DNA of 64,000 nt from Myxococcales bacterium. GTDB taxonomy: Bacteria > Myxococcota_A > Polyangia > Polyangiales > GCA-016699535. Under the pieces are notes generated by a model, which did no database searches, was not told the DNA's origin, and worked only from the letters and a program-made list of their open reading frames with translations. The stretch is taken from assembly GCA_016699535.1 (NCBI GenBank), contig CP064980.1, forward strand, positions 3,542,001 through 3,606,000. The letters are read 5' to 3'. Every line of letters begins with the position of its first letter. Position 1 is the stretch's first letter. The position numbers and the translations under genes are program-made. Below are positions 8,770 to 17,575 of this stretch, piece by piece.

Positions 8770-8775
8770 TGTTTG

Positions 8776-8792
8776 GTAACCGCGAGGGTTAC
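8776..8792. promoter_or_regulatory. Enhancer palindrome (site B, copA region)
   Basis: GTAACCGCGAGGGTTAC, both 6-bp half-sites perfect. Its centre lies about 74 bp from the plus-strand -12 element of the copA promoter. Together with site A it sits midway between two divergent sigma-54 promoters, so one bound activator assembly could serve both directions. Confidence 0.7.
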
Positions 8793-8843
8793 AAGCAGAT
8801 GAGGCAAACACCTCTATTTGCAGGAATTAGGGCAATTGTCCGC

Positions 8844-8860
8844 TTGGCACACTTCATGCG
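8844..8860 (+). promoter_or_regulatory. Sigma-54 -24/-12 promoter upstream of copA
   Basis: TTGGCACACTTCATGCG: TTGGCAC matches the -24 consensus exactly, and GC follows after N10 (8846-8847 and 8858-8859). The copA start codon is about 60 bp downstream. Confidence 0.75.
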
Positions 8861-8920
8861 TATGCTTTCCGTGACTGATTTAATCATCCACACGCTCCAA
8901 GGAGCAGCCGCTTCACAACG

Positions 8921-11074
8921 ATGGACACGAACATGAACATGCCGACCCCACAAAACGGCCCCCTCTTTACTTGTCCGATGCATCCACAAATCGTTCGAGA
9001 TGGACCGGGCGACTGCCCCATCTGCGGGATGGCGCTCGAAGCCAAAACGGTAACATTAGAGGAGCAGGACAATCCCGAGCTCAGGGACATGAGCCGCCGC
9101 TTTTGGTTTGCCGCCGCACTGTCTGTGCCACTGCTTAGCATCGTGATGCTCGACATGCTGCCCGGGCGACCTGTCTCGGCGTTTTTGCCCGGACGCTTGC
9201 GCGCTTTGCTCGAGCTTGCGCTCGCAGCGCCTGTGTGCCTTTGGTCCGCCTGGCCCTTTTATGTTCGTGCTCTTCACTCCGTGCGCAACCGAAGTTTGAA
9301 CATGTTCACGCTGATCGGCCTCGGCGTGAGTGTTTCTTTTCTGTATAGCGTCATCGCGACCCTGCTCCCCGGCATCTTCCCCGCATCCTTTCGCGGGCAC
9401 GGTGGACAGGTCGCGGTCTACTTCGAAGCCGCTGCCGTGATCGTGACCTTGATCTTACTCGGCCAGGTTATCGAGCTGAAAGCTCGGAGCCAGACCAGTA
9501 CTGCCATCAAAAAGCTTTTGGGTATGGCCCCAACCAGCGCGCGCCGCATTGGCGCAGACGGTTCAGAGCACGACGTGCCTCTGGAGCAAGTTTCTGTTGG
9601 CGATCGGCTGCGCGTGAGGCCAGGTGAAAAGATTCCGGTTGATGGCACGGTGCTCGAAGGAAATTCCAACGTGGATGAATCGATGGTCACCGGCGAGCCC
9701 ATGCCGGCGCCAAAGAGCCCGGATGATGGCGTCATCGGCGCCACGATCAACGGAACTGGCGGGCTTGTCATCCGGGCCGAAAAAGTGGGAGCAGAAACCT
9801 TGCTTTCGCGCATCGTTGCCATGGTGGCGCAAGCGCAACGCAGCCGCGCTCCCATTCAAAAGCTTGCCGATGTGGTGTCCGGCTACTTCGTGCCGACAGT
9901 GATCGCCGTCGCGGTCATCACCTTTGTGCTATGGGCGCTGTTCGGACCGGAGCCTAGCATGGCCTTTGCGCTCATCAATGCGGTGGCCGTTCTCATCATC
10001 GCTTGTCCTTGCGCGCTCGGCCTGGCCACGCCGATGTCAATCATGGTCGCCACGGGCAAAGGAGCGTCCTACGGATTGCTGTTTCGAAACGCAGAGGCCA
10101 TCGAGGTGATGCGCAAAGTCGATACCTTGGTCGTCGACAAAACCGGCACGCTGACCGAAGGTAAACCAAGGCTCGTTACCGTCTCCGCGCAGTCGGGCTT
10201 TAACGAACAAAGCTTGTTGCGACTTGCGGCCAGCATGGAGCGAGGCAGTGAGCATCCGCTCGCGGCCGCCATCGTGGCCGGCACCCAAGAGCGAGGCGTC
10301 GCCATGACCAAAGCCGAAGAGTTTGTATCGGTCACGGGCAAGGGAGTTCAAGGAAGGGTCGAGGATCACAACGTGGCGCTTGGCAATTTGGCCATGATGG
10401 AGCAAGTGGGCGCCGACACCGCAAGCGTGGCAGCTGCAGCCGAGAAGCTTCGCGCCGACGGGCAAACCGTAATGTTCGTTGCTGTCGACCGAAAGGTGGC
10501 CGGACTGCTCGGCGTCGCCGATCCCATCAAAGAGAGCACTCCCGACGCCATCACCTCACTACACCGCGAAAGGCTGCGCGTGGTCATGCTAACCGGTGAC
10601 AACGAGACCACAGCGCGCGCGGTCGCCGCAAAACTTGGCATCGACGAAGTGATCGCCGGAGTTCTGCCGGATGAGAAAGCCGCCAAGGTGGCGTCGCTGC
10701 AAAGCGAGGGGCGCGTGGTGGCCATGGCTGGAGACGGCATCAACGATGCCCCGGCGCTGGCCCGCGCTGAGGTGGGCATTGCCATGGGCACCGGCACGGA
10801 CGTTGCGATGGAAAGTGCGGGCGTCACCCTCGTGAAAGGCGACCTGCGCGGCATCGTGCGCGCCCGCAAACTCTCGCGTTTGACGATGGCCAACATCAAA
10901 CAAAATCTGTTCTTTGCGTTTATCTACAACTCTCTTGGCGTGCCGATCGCGGCCGGTATTCTCTATCCCTTTTTTGGCATTCTACTTAGTCCCATGCTCG
11001 CAGCCGCTGCCATGAGCTTAAGCTCCGTGTCGGTCATCGCCAACGCCCTGCGGCTACGGAGCTCGGAACTATGA
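8921..11074 (+). CDS. copA: Copper-exporting P1B-type ATPase with N-terminal HMBD
   Basis: 717-aa ATP-driven exporter of monovalent copper (possibly Ag+) from the cytoplasm. The N-terminus carries a single heavy-metal-binding domain (C18PMHP and C32PICGM) instead of the usual ferredoxin-like MXCXXC domains. Core motifs are complete: actuator TGEP (near residue 260), translocation CPC ([13 protein letters not shown], about 360), phosphorylation DKTGT (D406), HP motif (SEHPLA) and GDGIND (about 604). The 3' end overlaps the permease gene at 11071 by 4 nt. An upstream sigma-54 promoter with paired enhancer palindromes suggests control by the two-component system at 19-22 kb. This gene and its followers look richer in G+C than the flanks, consistent with separate acquisition. 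Confidence 0.95.
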   Translation: MDTNMNMPTPQNGPLFTCPMHPQIVRDGPGDCPICGMALEAKTVTLEEQDNPELRDMSRRFWFAAALSVPLLSIVMLDMLPGRPVSAFLPGRLRALLELALAAPVCLWSAWPFYVRALHSVRNRSLNMFTLIGLGVSVSFLYSVIATLLPGIFPASFRGHGGQVAVYFEAAAVIVTLILLGQVIELKARSQTSTAIKKLLGMAPTSARRIGADGSEHDVPLEQVSVGDRLRVRPGEKIPVDGTVLEGNSNVDESMVTGEPMPAPKSPDDGVIGATINGTGGLVIRAEKVGAETLLSRIVAMVAQAQRSRAPIQKLADVVSGYFVPTVIAVAVITFVLWALFGPEPSMAFALINAVAVLIIACPCALGLATPMSIMVATGKGASYGLLFRNAEAIEVMRKVDTLVVDKTGTLTEGKPRLVTVSAQSGFNEQSLLRLAASMERGSEHPLAAAIVAGTQERGVAMTKAEEFVSVTGKGVQGRVEDHNVALGNLAMMEQVGADTASVAAAAEKLRADGQTVMFVAVDRKVAGLLGVADPIKESTPDAITSLHRERLRVVMLTGDNETTARAVAAKLGIDEVIAGVLPDEKAAKVASLQSEGRVVAMAGDGINDAPALARAEVGIAMGTGTDVAMESAGVTLVKGDLRGIVRARKLSRLTMANIKQNLFFAFIYNSLGVPIAAGILYPFFGILLSPMLAAAAMSLSSVSVIANALRLRSSEL

Positions 11075-12392
11075 CCAAGCGCTCTGCTCAGTATGAAAGG
11101 GGAAGTCTTAGCCTCCTCGGCACCGTGGCGATGGGGACAGGTGTGATGATCGGCGCTGGCATTTTCGCATTGACCGGCCAGGTCGCTGAATTCGCTGGCG
11201 GGCTTTTCCCCCTTGCCTTCATCATCGCAGCCATCATAAGCGGCTTCAGCGCCTACAGCTACATCAAGGTCTCCAGCGCTTATCCCTCTTCCGGGGGCAT
11301 TGCGATGATCCTGAAAAAGGCCTACGGGAGCTCGACGTTGACCGGCGCGGCCTCCTTGCTGATGGCACTCTCGATGGTCATCAACGAGAGCCTTGTCGCG
11401 CGCACCTTCGGGGAATACACGCTACGTCTCTTCCCCGAAGACGTACCGCGTTTCTGGGTTCCCGTTCTCGCCGTCGGGCTTATCGCGCTTGCCTTCGTAG
11501 TCAACATCGCAGGAAACAAAGTGATCGGTGCGGTCTCGACTGTCAGTGCAGTGATCAAGATCGGGGCCTGCTCGTTTTCGCAGCGATTGTGGTCGCAGCC
11601 TCCGGCGTCGATCTGCAGATCCAGCCATGGCCTGCAGCTGGAAAGCCTTCGGCGCCAAGCTTCATCGGCGCCATCGCGCTGGCTATCCTCGCCTTCAAGG
11701 GCTTCACCACTATTACCAATAGTGGCGGCGAAATCAAAAACCCGAAAAAGAACATCGGCCGAGCAATTATCATCTCGCTGGTTCTGTGCCTTCTGGTCTA
11801 TCTCGCGGTGTGCTTCGCCATCGCTTCCAGTTTATCGCTCAGTGAACTCATCGAGGCTAAGAATTATTCTCTCGCCCAAGCGGCGCGTCCTGCCATCGGT
11901 GGTTACGGGACGGTTTTTACCGTCGCGGTCACCATTGTCGCCACCGCAACGGGCTTGTTTGCGAGCATTTTTGCGGTATCGCGCATGCTTGCCATGCTTA
12001 CCGATATGGACCTCATCCCGCACAGCCACTTCGGCATGCCGGGAGATGTCCAAAAACACACTCTCGTATACACCGTAGTCATCGCCGCAGCGCTCGCAGC
12101 ACTCTTTGACCTATCGCGCATCGCCTCGATTGGCGCGATTCTCTACCTCGTCACGGACATCGCGATTCATTGGGGGGTGCTTCGCCACTTGCGCAAAACA
12201 CTTCAGGCAAACGCCGCAGTGCTCGTCACAGCCATTGTTTTAGATCTCGTCGCGCTCGTTGCTTTTGTTTTTGTCAAAGGCTCTGCAGACCCGCTGATCA
12301 TTGGCATAAGTGTGGCTGGCATCGGCGTGGTGTTCGCGTTAGAGCGCTTTTTTTTGCAGCGCTTGCGCCGTTTACGCGGAAAGGAGCTGTGA
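11071..12392 (+). CDS. APC-superfamily amino-acid permease (one frameshift)
   Basis: Twelve-TM cationic or neutral amino-acid transporter. The N-terminal part has the APC signature [22 protein letters not shown]. The frame changes near 11567 (ggggcctgctc). One extra C would give [17 protein letters not shown] and join the first 165 residues to the second half ([24 protein letters not shown], family-typical). Joined length is about 440 aa, normal for the family. The substrate cannot be told. It overlaps copA by 4 nt; amino-acid permeases next to metal ATPases recur in environmental bacteria, but a role in copper handling is unproven. Confidence 0.85.
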
Positions 12393-12407
12393 GACATGTT
12401 GACTAGA

Positions 12408-12451
12408 GTGCAAAGCCTTGTGCAGCGGCTGGCGCGGCTGTGCGTGATTTG
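12408..12451 (+). repeat. 44-bp repeat, copy A
   Basis: About 38 of 44 positions match 14275-14318. The latter encodes residues 4-18 of the ABC1 kinase (VQSMVQRLARLCVIW). Here the same peptide (VQSLVQRLARLCVIC) precedes the HAD remnant. It looks like a leftover start of a second ABC1-type gene, or a shared leader moved by recombination. Confidence 0.6.
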
Positions 12452-12461
12452 TAGTAACCGA

Positions 12462-12647
12462 ATGAAGAAGCTCATTGTTTTTGATCTCGATGGTACGCTT
12501 GCTGAAAGCAAAGCATCCCTGGATGCCGAGAAGGACAAATGGGACCCTGACTTCGCCAAGCGTAAGAAGATGCAGACCCGCCTTAAGCAACTTATCCCTG
12601 AGTTTTCTGTGCGCCTGGGCGGCGCGACCTCTAAGGATGCGCAATGA
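12462..12647 (+). pseudogene. HAD-family phosphatase remnant (internal deletion)
   Basis: MKKLIVFDLDGTLAESKASLDAE is the first HAD motif (DxDGT) of a phosphomannomutase/sugar-phosphatase type enzyme. It is joined in frame to KDKWDPDFAKRKKMQTRL...IPEFSVRLGGATS, a region that normally lies over 100 residues later in that family. The expected C-terminal DxxKG region is absent. So both the middle and the end are missing, and HAD motifs II-IV are lost. A catalytically competent enzyme is not expected. It overlaps the GH130 gene by 4 nt, and HAD sugar-phosphatase/GH130 pairing makes sense as a former mannose-phosphate pathway. Confidence 0.7.
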
Positions 12648-13732
12648 GCGGCTTTCAGATGCAGCGCCTTGGACAGATCATGGCGCCCGAACCAGGTAAT
12701 CCGCTTGAGGTCGAAGGCGTCCTGAATCCGGCGGCCGTTCGTGGCCCAGAGGGTCACCTGTATCTCTTCCCCCGGCTTGTCGCGCAAGGCAACTATTCGC
12801 GCATCGGCATTGCCCGCGTGCGCTTCAATCAAGCAGGTGATCCGGTGGGCGTCGAGCGGCTCGGCATTGCCCTTGAGCCGGAGGCTGACTACGAGCTGCG
12901 AGCGGATGGTTCTGGTGGTTGCGAGGATCCGCGCATCACCTTTGTGAAGCGGCTGCGGCGTTATGTCATGAGCTACACGGCCTTGTCGCCCAGCGGTCCA
13001 CGGATCGCTCTCGCCATATCGGAAGATTTGTTTCACTGGAAGCGTCTGGGTCTAGCGACCTTTGCTCCGTATCGCGGCGTCGATTTCGTTCACGTGGACA
13101 ACAAGGACGCGAGCCTCTTCCCGCTCGCGATTCCTAATCACGCCGGCAAGATGCAGCTAGCGATCCTTCATCGGCCCCTCTTCTCCGGCACGCGTCCCGA
13201 GGAAACCGTCTGCCAGTGCGCGCCCCGTGAGGTGGACATCGATCATGAGAGCATCTGGATTTCCTACTGCCCGATGGCCTTGGATGACGTCGAACCGCAT
13301 CATCTTGGCCTGTTCAACTCACATCACCGGCTCGCAACGCCCGTATCGCCTTGGGAGAAGCTGAAAATCGGCGGCGGCACTCCGCCCATCCTCACCCTCC
13401 ATGGCTGGCTGATCGTTTACCACGGCGTGAGCGAGCTGTCCGAGCCAGGAGGTGACGAGCGCTCTTTGTGCTACTCGGCTGGGGTGATGGTGCTCTCGAA
13501 GGAGCATCCGCGCGTGCTCCTTTATCGATCGGAGGAGGCAGTGTTGACTCCCCTGCTGCCGCAAGAGCGGCAGGGCGTGGTTTCTAACGTCGTCTTCCCC
13601 ACCGGCATCGACCAGCGCCTCGATCTGGGCTTGCCGGACCGCATCGACGTTTACTACGGGATGGCCGACAACCGGATCGGCGCGGCGCGCCTCGATGTGC
13701 CCGAACGCCTGCCGTCAGGGGCACCCGCTTGA
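12644..13732 (+). CDS. Glycoside hydrolase/phosphorylase family 130 protein
   Basis: 362-aa five-bladed beta-propeller enzyme of GH130, a family of inverting mannoside phosphorylases and mannosidases. Supporting motifs are GGCEDPRITFV (catalytic region EDPR, about residues 88-95), VHVDNKDASLFPL (NKDAxLFP), IGGGTPPILTLHGWLIVYHG, and the C-terminal SNVVFPTG...DVYYGMADNRIGAARL, which is very typical of the family. Likely substrates are beta-mannosides, cleaved with phosphate or water in the cytoplasm; no signal peptide is present. The start overlaps the HAD remnant (ATGA). Its physiological partner may have been lost with the HAD gene. Confidence 0.9.
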   Translation: MSGFQMQRLGQIMAPEPGNPLEVEGVLNPAAVRGPEGHLYLFPRLVAQGNYSRIGIARVRFNQAGDPVGVERLGIALEPEADYELRADGSGGCEDPRITFVKRLRRYVMSYTALSPSGPRIALAISEDLFHWKRLGLATFAPYRGVDFVHVDNKDASLFPLAIPNHAGKMQLAILHRPLFSGTRPEETVCQCAPREVDIDHESIWISYCPMALDDVEPHHLGLFNSHHRLATPVSPWEKLKIGGGTPPILTLHGWLIVYHGVSELSEPGGDERSLCYSAGVMVLSKEHPRVLLYRSEEAVLTPLLPQERQGVVSNVVFPTGIDQRLDLGLPDRIDVYYGMADNRIGAARLDVPERLPSGAPA

Positions 13733-13787
13733 GACGCGGGCACGAAACTTGCAGAGCAACGCCCCCGTGTAGAGAGGAGTTCATGTG

Positions 13788-14156
13788 ATGCCGTCGGGAC
13801 TTGTAAAGCGAAGTTGCCACATATTGATCTGGTTGGTGGTTGCTAGTTCATGCACCATCGATGACAGCTATCAGATCGAAACTTCCGTCAACCCAACGCC
13901 AGTTCGCGTGGGCAGTGAATGTGAGATTACCGTGGTTGCCACACTGTCCGGTAAACGAATAGTGCCCCATGTGCTTCATATAAGCGCTCGATTTGAATCC
14001 GAAACCGAGGGCGTGCCCCTTCATACGGAGCTTCACGGCGATGGCTATCGCTCCATCACTACCTTTGAAGTCGCGGGGGACTATACCCTCGAGATCGTCG
14101 CGCATTTCGAATTCGTTATTGCACGCGAGACTATTTTACTAACCGTCACCCCGTAG
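13788..14156 (+). CDS. Hypothetical exported lipoprotein, FixH/YtkA-like fold
   Basis: About 122 aa. The signal peptide ends in a lipobox-like ASSC (LVVASSC-TIDD). The mature domain is all-beta: SVNPTPVRVGSECEITVV... HTELHGDGYRSITTFEVAGDYTLEIVAHF, an Ig-like pattern resembling YtkA/FixH-type domains seen in copper-handling and nitrogen-oxide loci. GAGGAG lies about 6-9 nt upstream of the GTG (13785)/ATG (13788) pair. No specific function can be assigned. Confidence 0.6.
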   Translation: MPSGLVKRSCHILIWLVVASSCTIDDSYQIETSVNPTPVRVGSECEITVVATLSGKRIVPHVLHISARFESETEGVPLHTELHGDGYRSITTFEVAGDYTLEIVAHFEFVIARETILLTVTP

Positions 14157-14265
14157 ATTTCAGAAACGATTCTCAGAAATATGATCATGCTCTACCTTCT
14201 CAATCAATTCCCTATGGGACGGAACCGTAATCGTAGGCAACAGCGCAACGAGAACAGGTATACAC

Positions 14266-16356
14266 ATGGCTAAGGTCCAGAGCATGGTGCAGCGGTTGGC
14301 GCGGCTGTGCGTGATTTGGTGGGTGCTCGTGAGCGAGTACAGCGCTTATCGTCGATTCCGGCGTGACGGCAGCGATGACACGATTCCGGCAAGGTTCGCC
14401 GATCGTCTTGTCGCGCTGGGCCCAACTTTTATCAAGTTTGGTCAAATCCTAAGCACGCGCTCTGAGTTGCTCCCCGCTGCCTATATAGAAGCGCTTTCGA
14501 AGTTGCAAGAACAAGCGCCCGAGCTTCCTTTCGAGACGGTGTACGCGATCCTCGAGCAAGAGTTTGGCACATCTGTTGATGCTTTGTTTGCAGACTTCTC
14601 ACGAGCGCCCGTTGCCGCTGCATCGCTGGCTCAGGTCCATAAAGCGGTGTTGCACAACGGCAGCGTTGTCGCGGTCAAAGTTCAGAGGCCCGACCTCGAG
14701 CGTTTGCTACGGCGCGACCTTGATGCGCTGCAACTAGGCTTGAACTGGTTAGCGTGTTTGTTTCCGAAACGAATGAAGCGAACCAATCTGGTGGCATTTT
14801 TCGACGAGTTCCAGCGCTACACCCTCAAAGAGCTCGATTTTGCCAACGAGGGCAAAACGATTGAACGTTTTCGTGCCAATTTTAGAGGTCGCAAGGATGT
14901 TCACTTCCCGGCCGTCTTTGATAGCCATACGACCTCTCGCGTGCTCACGTTGCAGTGGGTGGAAGGTATGCGGGTGCATGAAGCTTTCGCTACGCTGCCA
15001 GCGGCTCAGCGACAAACACTCGTGGCAAGGATTGTCGATGTACTGCTACAAATGTTTGTTGCCGATGGTCTGTTTCACGCCGACCTTCATCCCGGCAACA
15101 TATTCTTTCATGCCGACGGCAGTTTTACGTTGATCGATTTTGGCATGATCGGCGAGCTTAGCGACACGCAGCGGGATCGCTTTATTTTGTATTGGTTTGC
15201 GGTTGTACAAAAACAGACTCGGCGCGCCTTTTATCATTTCAAACGCCAGACGCGTGTTCTGTCGGGCGCAAACGAGACGGCGTTCTTCAATCGTTTCGCC
15301 GCGCTCGCTGAAACCTTCTATGAGTCTCGACTCAGCGAGATGAGTTTCACAAAAGTATATCTGGAGATGATGCAAGCCGGCTACGAACACGGCTTTGTAT
15401 TTCCAAGTGAACTCATGCTTCATGCCAAAGCCTTAACGACGGCCGAAGCACTGGTCTTTGTACTCGCGCCAGAGGCTCGTTTCGAAAAAATTTCGCGACC
15501 CTTCATCGCCCGTCAATACCTTGCCCGCACAGCTTCGACCGAGCTTGTCAAACGCCGGCTGTCGCAAATCGTCCCCGAGCTACTACTGATCGGCGAAATG
15601 CCACCCGAGCAAGCGCTCGATCACAGCTGGGACTGGGATGCGACCGTGGAGATAATCAGTGAGCTTGGTAAACAGCTGAGCACTACCGTCACCCAATCAT
15701 TAAGCGATGGTGGTTTATGGAAATCGCTACTCGAAACCGATGCCCGAAAGATTCTTGGGGAAGCGTTGCCAGGCGAGGCGGCCGACCAAGCTCTAGCCGA
15801 AAGCTGGAAGCGTTATTACGAACTGGAAGCATCCCTGCCTATCGAGCGCACGCTCGGTGCCGTGTTCACAACGCATCTTGCCCTGCTGACGCTTGCCATG
15901 CATGAGGCTTTGCTTGGGCATGATGTCAGCAAAGACCAAAGTTACCAGCTCATCTACGATATCGGTTGGAAGTTTTATACACGCATGGGAGAGCCTCCGC
16001 TTCTGCTCGCCGCCGCGCTTACCGACGATCCCGACAAGCGCTTGCGCTTGGCTACCGATCTATTTCGAACTTTTCCCTTTGGCTCGCCAAGCTACGGGTG
16101 GCGCGATGTGCCAAGTGCCAGCGGCGTCGTCGCATTCGATTGCACCCGCTGCCCCGTTGCCGAATTTTTTTCAAGATACGGTGCTTCTGAGCTGTGCGTG
16201 AACACCTGGTGCAAGCTTGACTTTCCCTTAGCGGAAAAGTGGGGTGCTCACCTAGAGCGAACAGGTACCATCGCCATGGGAGCCGGGCATTGCGACTTTC
16301 GCTGGCACGTTACTCAGAGCGATGGCGACGATAAACACGAGGAGCCCGCACTGTGA
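14266..16356 (+). CDS. ABC1/UbiB-family atypical kinase fused to an ATC-hydrolase-like domain
   Basis: 696 aa. Residues about 40-440 form an ABC1 (UbiB/ADCK) kinase-like domain: KFGQ (57-60), Ala-rich loop with SLAQVH (120-125), AVKVQ lysine (138), ELDF (189-192), HADLHPGN (271-278) and DFG (291-293), all present. After a linker, residues about 540-690 resemble the L-2-amino-thiazoline-4-carboxylate hydrolase-like family: FDCTRCPVAEFF near 624, a conserved C...D pair (CVNTWCKLDFPLA), ERTGTIAMGAGHCDFRW near 670-682. ABC1 proteins act in quinone or lipid metabolism, with ATPase activity; a fusion with this C-terminal domain is not an arrangement I know. GTG start of the next gene overlaps its stop. 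Confidence 0.85.
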   Translation: MAKVQSMVQRLARLCVIWWVLVSEYSAYRRFRRDGSDDTIPARFADRLVALGPTFIKFGQILSTRSELLPAAYIEALSKLQEQAPELPFETVYAILEQEFGTSVDALFADFSRAPVAAASLAQVHKAVLHNGSVVAVKVQRPDLERLLRRDLDALQLGLNWLACLFPKRMKRTNLVAFFDEFQRYTLKELDFANEGKTIERFRANFRGRKDVHFPAVFDSHTTSRVLTLQWVEGMRVHEAFATLPAAQRQTLVARIVDVLLQMFVADGLFHADLHPGNIFFHADGSFTLIDFGMIGELSDTQRDRFILYWFAVVQKQTRRAFYHFKRQTRVLSGANETAFFNRFAALAETFYESRLSEMSFTKVYLEMMQAGYEHGFVFPSELMLHAKALTTAEALVFVLAPEARFEKISRPFIARQYLARTASTELVKRRLSQIVPELLLIGEMPPEQALDHSWDWDATVEIISELGKQLSTTVTQSLSDGGLWKSLLETDARKILGEALPGEAADQALAESWKRYYELEASLPIERTLGAVFTTHLALLTLAMHEALLGHDVSKDQSYQLIYDIGWKFYTRMGEPPLLLAAALTDDPDKRLRLATDLFRTFPFGSPSYGWRDVPSASGVVAFDCTRCPVAEFFSRYGASELCVNTWCKLDFPLAEKWGAHLERTGTIAMGAGHCDFRWHVTQSDGDDKHEEPAL
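14275..14318 (+). repeat. 44-bp repeat, copy B
   Basis: Lies inside the start of the ABC1-fusion gene and matches 12408-12451. Both copies are direct and 1.87 kb apart. Confidence 0.6.
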
Positions 16357-16940
16357 GACTCATCCCTTATCGGCACGTTGGAAGGGTGCTGGCCTTGGCA
16401 GGGACTCTGCTTTTCGTGCTAGCAGACAGCTCGCAAGCTCGTGCGCAATCGATACCAGATCGCGGCAAGGCCCCAAGCTCTGTCCGCTGGCACCGCGACC
16501 GTGCCGACCCGCGTTGGGTGCACGGAATGGTCGAAGTTAAGATGGCACCACCAACCGTGTGGAAGCGTATTCAAAATTTAAGGGATTGGCCCACTATGTT
16601 TAGCGACATCCGCGGCATGAAGAACTTAAAGAAGGTCGGGCATGTATGGACCATGGAACTTGAATCTGAAATTTTCGGTCATGGCTTTCATGACTACGTG
16701 CTCAAATTTAAAACACCTTTGCGCGCCGAACTGACCGTTGATTCCGGCGGCATTTATGCTTTGGCCCGTATGCAAATCGCAAAGGCTCCCCAACCATCGA
16801 CGACGATCATTCGCTACAGCGTCCTAGTCGAAACAACCGGTTTCATAGGCTGGTTTATCTCAGACAATGACTTACGTCAGAAACAAGAAAAGCTGGTGCT
16901 GCGCTACCTCCATGATTTCCAACGCGCCTTCAGTCCGTAA
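16353..16940 (+). CDS. Exported START/SRPBCC-like protein
   Basis: 195 aa with an N-terminal signal peptide (VLALAGTLLFVLADSSQARAQ). The mature part looks like a polyketide-cyclase/START-type helix-grip domain: VEVKMAPPTVWKRIQNLRDWPTMFSDIRGMKNLKKVG, then beta strands, ending in a long C-terminal helix (RQKQEKLVLRYLHDFQRAF). Such domains bind lipids or other hydrophobic ligands. The start is GTG at 16353, overlapping the upstream stop, with GAGGAG about 10 nt upstream. Coupling to the ABC1 fusion gene suggests a joint role in lipid or quinone processing; this is inference. Confidence 0.7.
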   Translation: MRLIPYRHVGRVLALAGTLLFVLADSSQARAQSIPDRGKAPSSVRWHRDRADPRWVHGMVEVKMAPPTVWKRIQNLRDWPTMFSDIRGMKNLKKVGHVWTMELESEIFGHGFHDYVLKFKTPLRAELTVDSGGIYALARMQIAKAPQPSTTIIRYSVLVETTGFIGWFISDNDLRQKQEKLVLRYLHDFQRAFSP

Positions 16941-17044
16941 GTTGGGATTGTAACGAGCACAAACGCAAAGAATTTGCAACTTTCCCGAAGAAGTTGAAAG
17001 CTACACGGACTTCCTCACGCGACAACACGGCATGTTTCTTAGTG

Positions 17045-17137
17045 TTACTCTTCGTCGTCCCAAGCATACAGGGTGATGAGGTAGGCAATAATGCTTCGAA
17101 TTTCATCTTGGCTTAGGATATCTTTCCAAGCCATCAT
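17045..17137 (-). pseudogene. C-terminal fragment of a c-type cytochrome
   Basis: Only 30 codons: MMAWKDILSQDEIRSIIAYL ITL... followed by an acidic tail. This is the recognisable end of a small class I cytochrome c, with the axial-ligand Met before AW and the last helix (EIRxIIAYL). The CXXCH haem site and everything N-terminal are missing; an in-frame stop lies directly upstream. Interpreted as the broken edge of an older gene at the border of the accessory block. Confidence 0.6.
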
Positions 17138-17223
17138 TTACAGCGGTGGCTCTACACACCCGCGGGCCGCGATCAAAGTTTCGTCTACTGTCTTTTCCGG
17201 CACACTGATGCGACGCACCAAGC

Positions 17224-17254
17224 TTGACTCTGAAGCAAGGTACAGGGGTCATTA
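17224..17254 (+). promoter_or_regulatory. MerR-family promoter/operator, copy 2
   Basis: TTGACT, then exactly 19 bp, then TCATTA. The dyad ACTCT...AGGGGT sits inside the spacer, as in PbrR/CadR-type operators. The -10 touches the ATG of the merR-like remnant at 17254. The spacer shares AAGGTACAG with copy 1 at 5883. Confidence 0.65.
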
Positions 17255-17434
17255 TGAGTAGCTCTGGGACTTTTACCATTGTACAACTTACTAAACACAC
17301 CGGGGTTGGCATCGAGACCATCCAATTTTACGAAAAAAGCTTCTTTTGCCACCCCAGCAGCTGCCTTCGGGCTCCCGGCAATATCCGTCTGACACCGTTT
17401 TACAGATAGCAAAGCATCCGTCTCTCGATTCCCG
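17254..17434 (+). pseudogene. Truncated merR-like regulator, copy 2
   Basis: About ten differences in 181 bp from copy 1 (6086-6266), same orientation, with the same frame break after FYEK at six A. One extra A would give LLLPPQQLPSGSRQYPSDTVLQI. After that the sequence no longer resembles MerR and reads to a stop near 17493 without a metal-binding domain. The two copies bracket 11.2 kb of arsenic and copper genes. Confidence 0.75.
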
Positions 17435-17575
17435 ATTTTGGTTTAGATATAACACAATTTACGGCGAAAATCGCCGCGTATTTATTGTTTTGTAAACCTA
17501 AGCGCTGTGATAACATGGTTTATTGACATCAATATATCCGGCGATGTCCGCCGCAAAACAGAGCAAATATAAACC

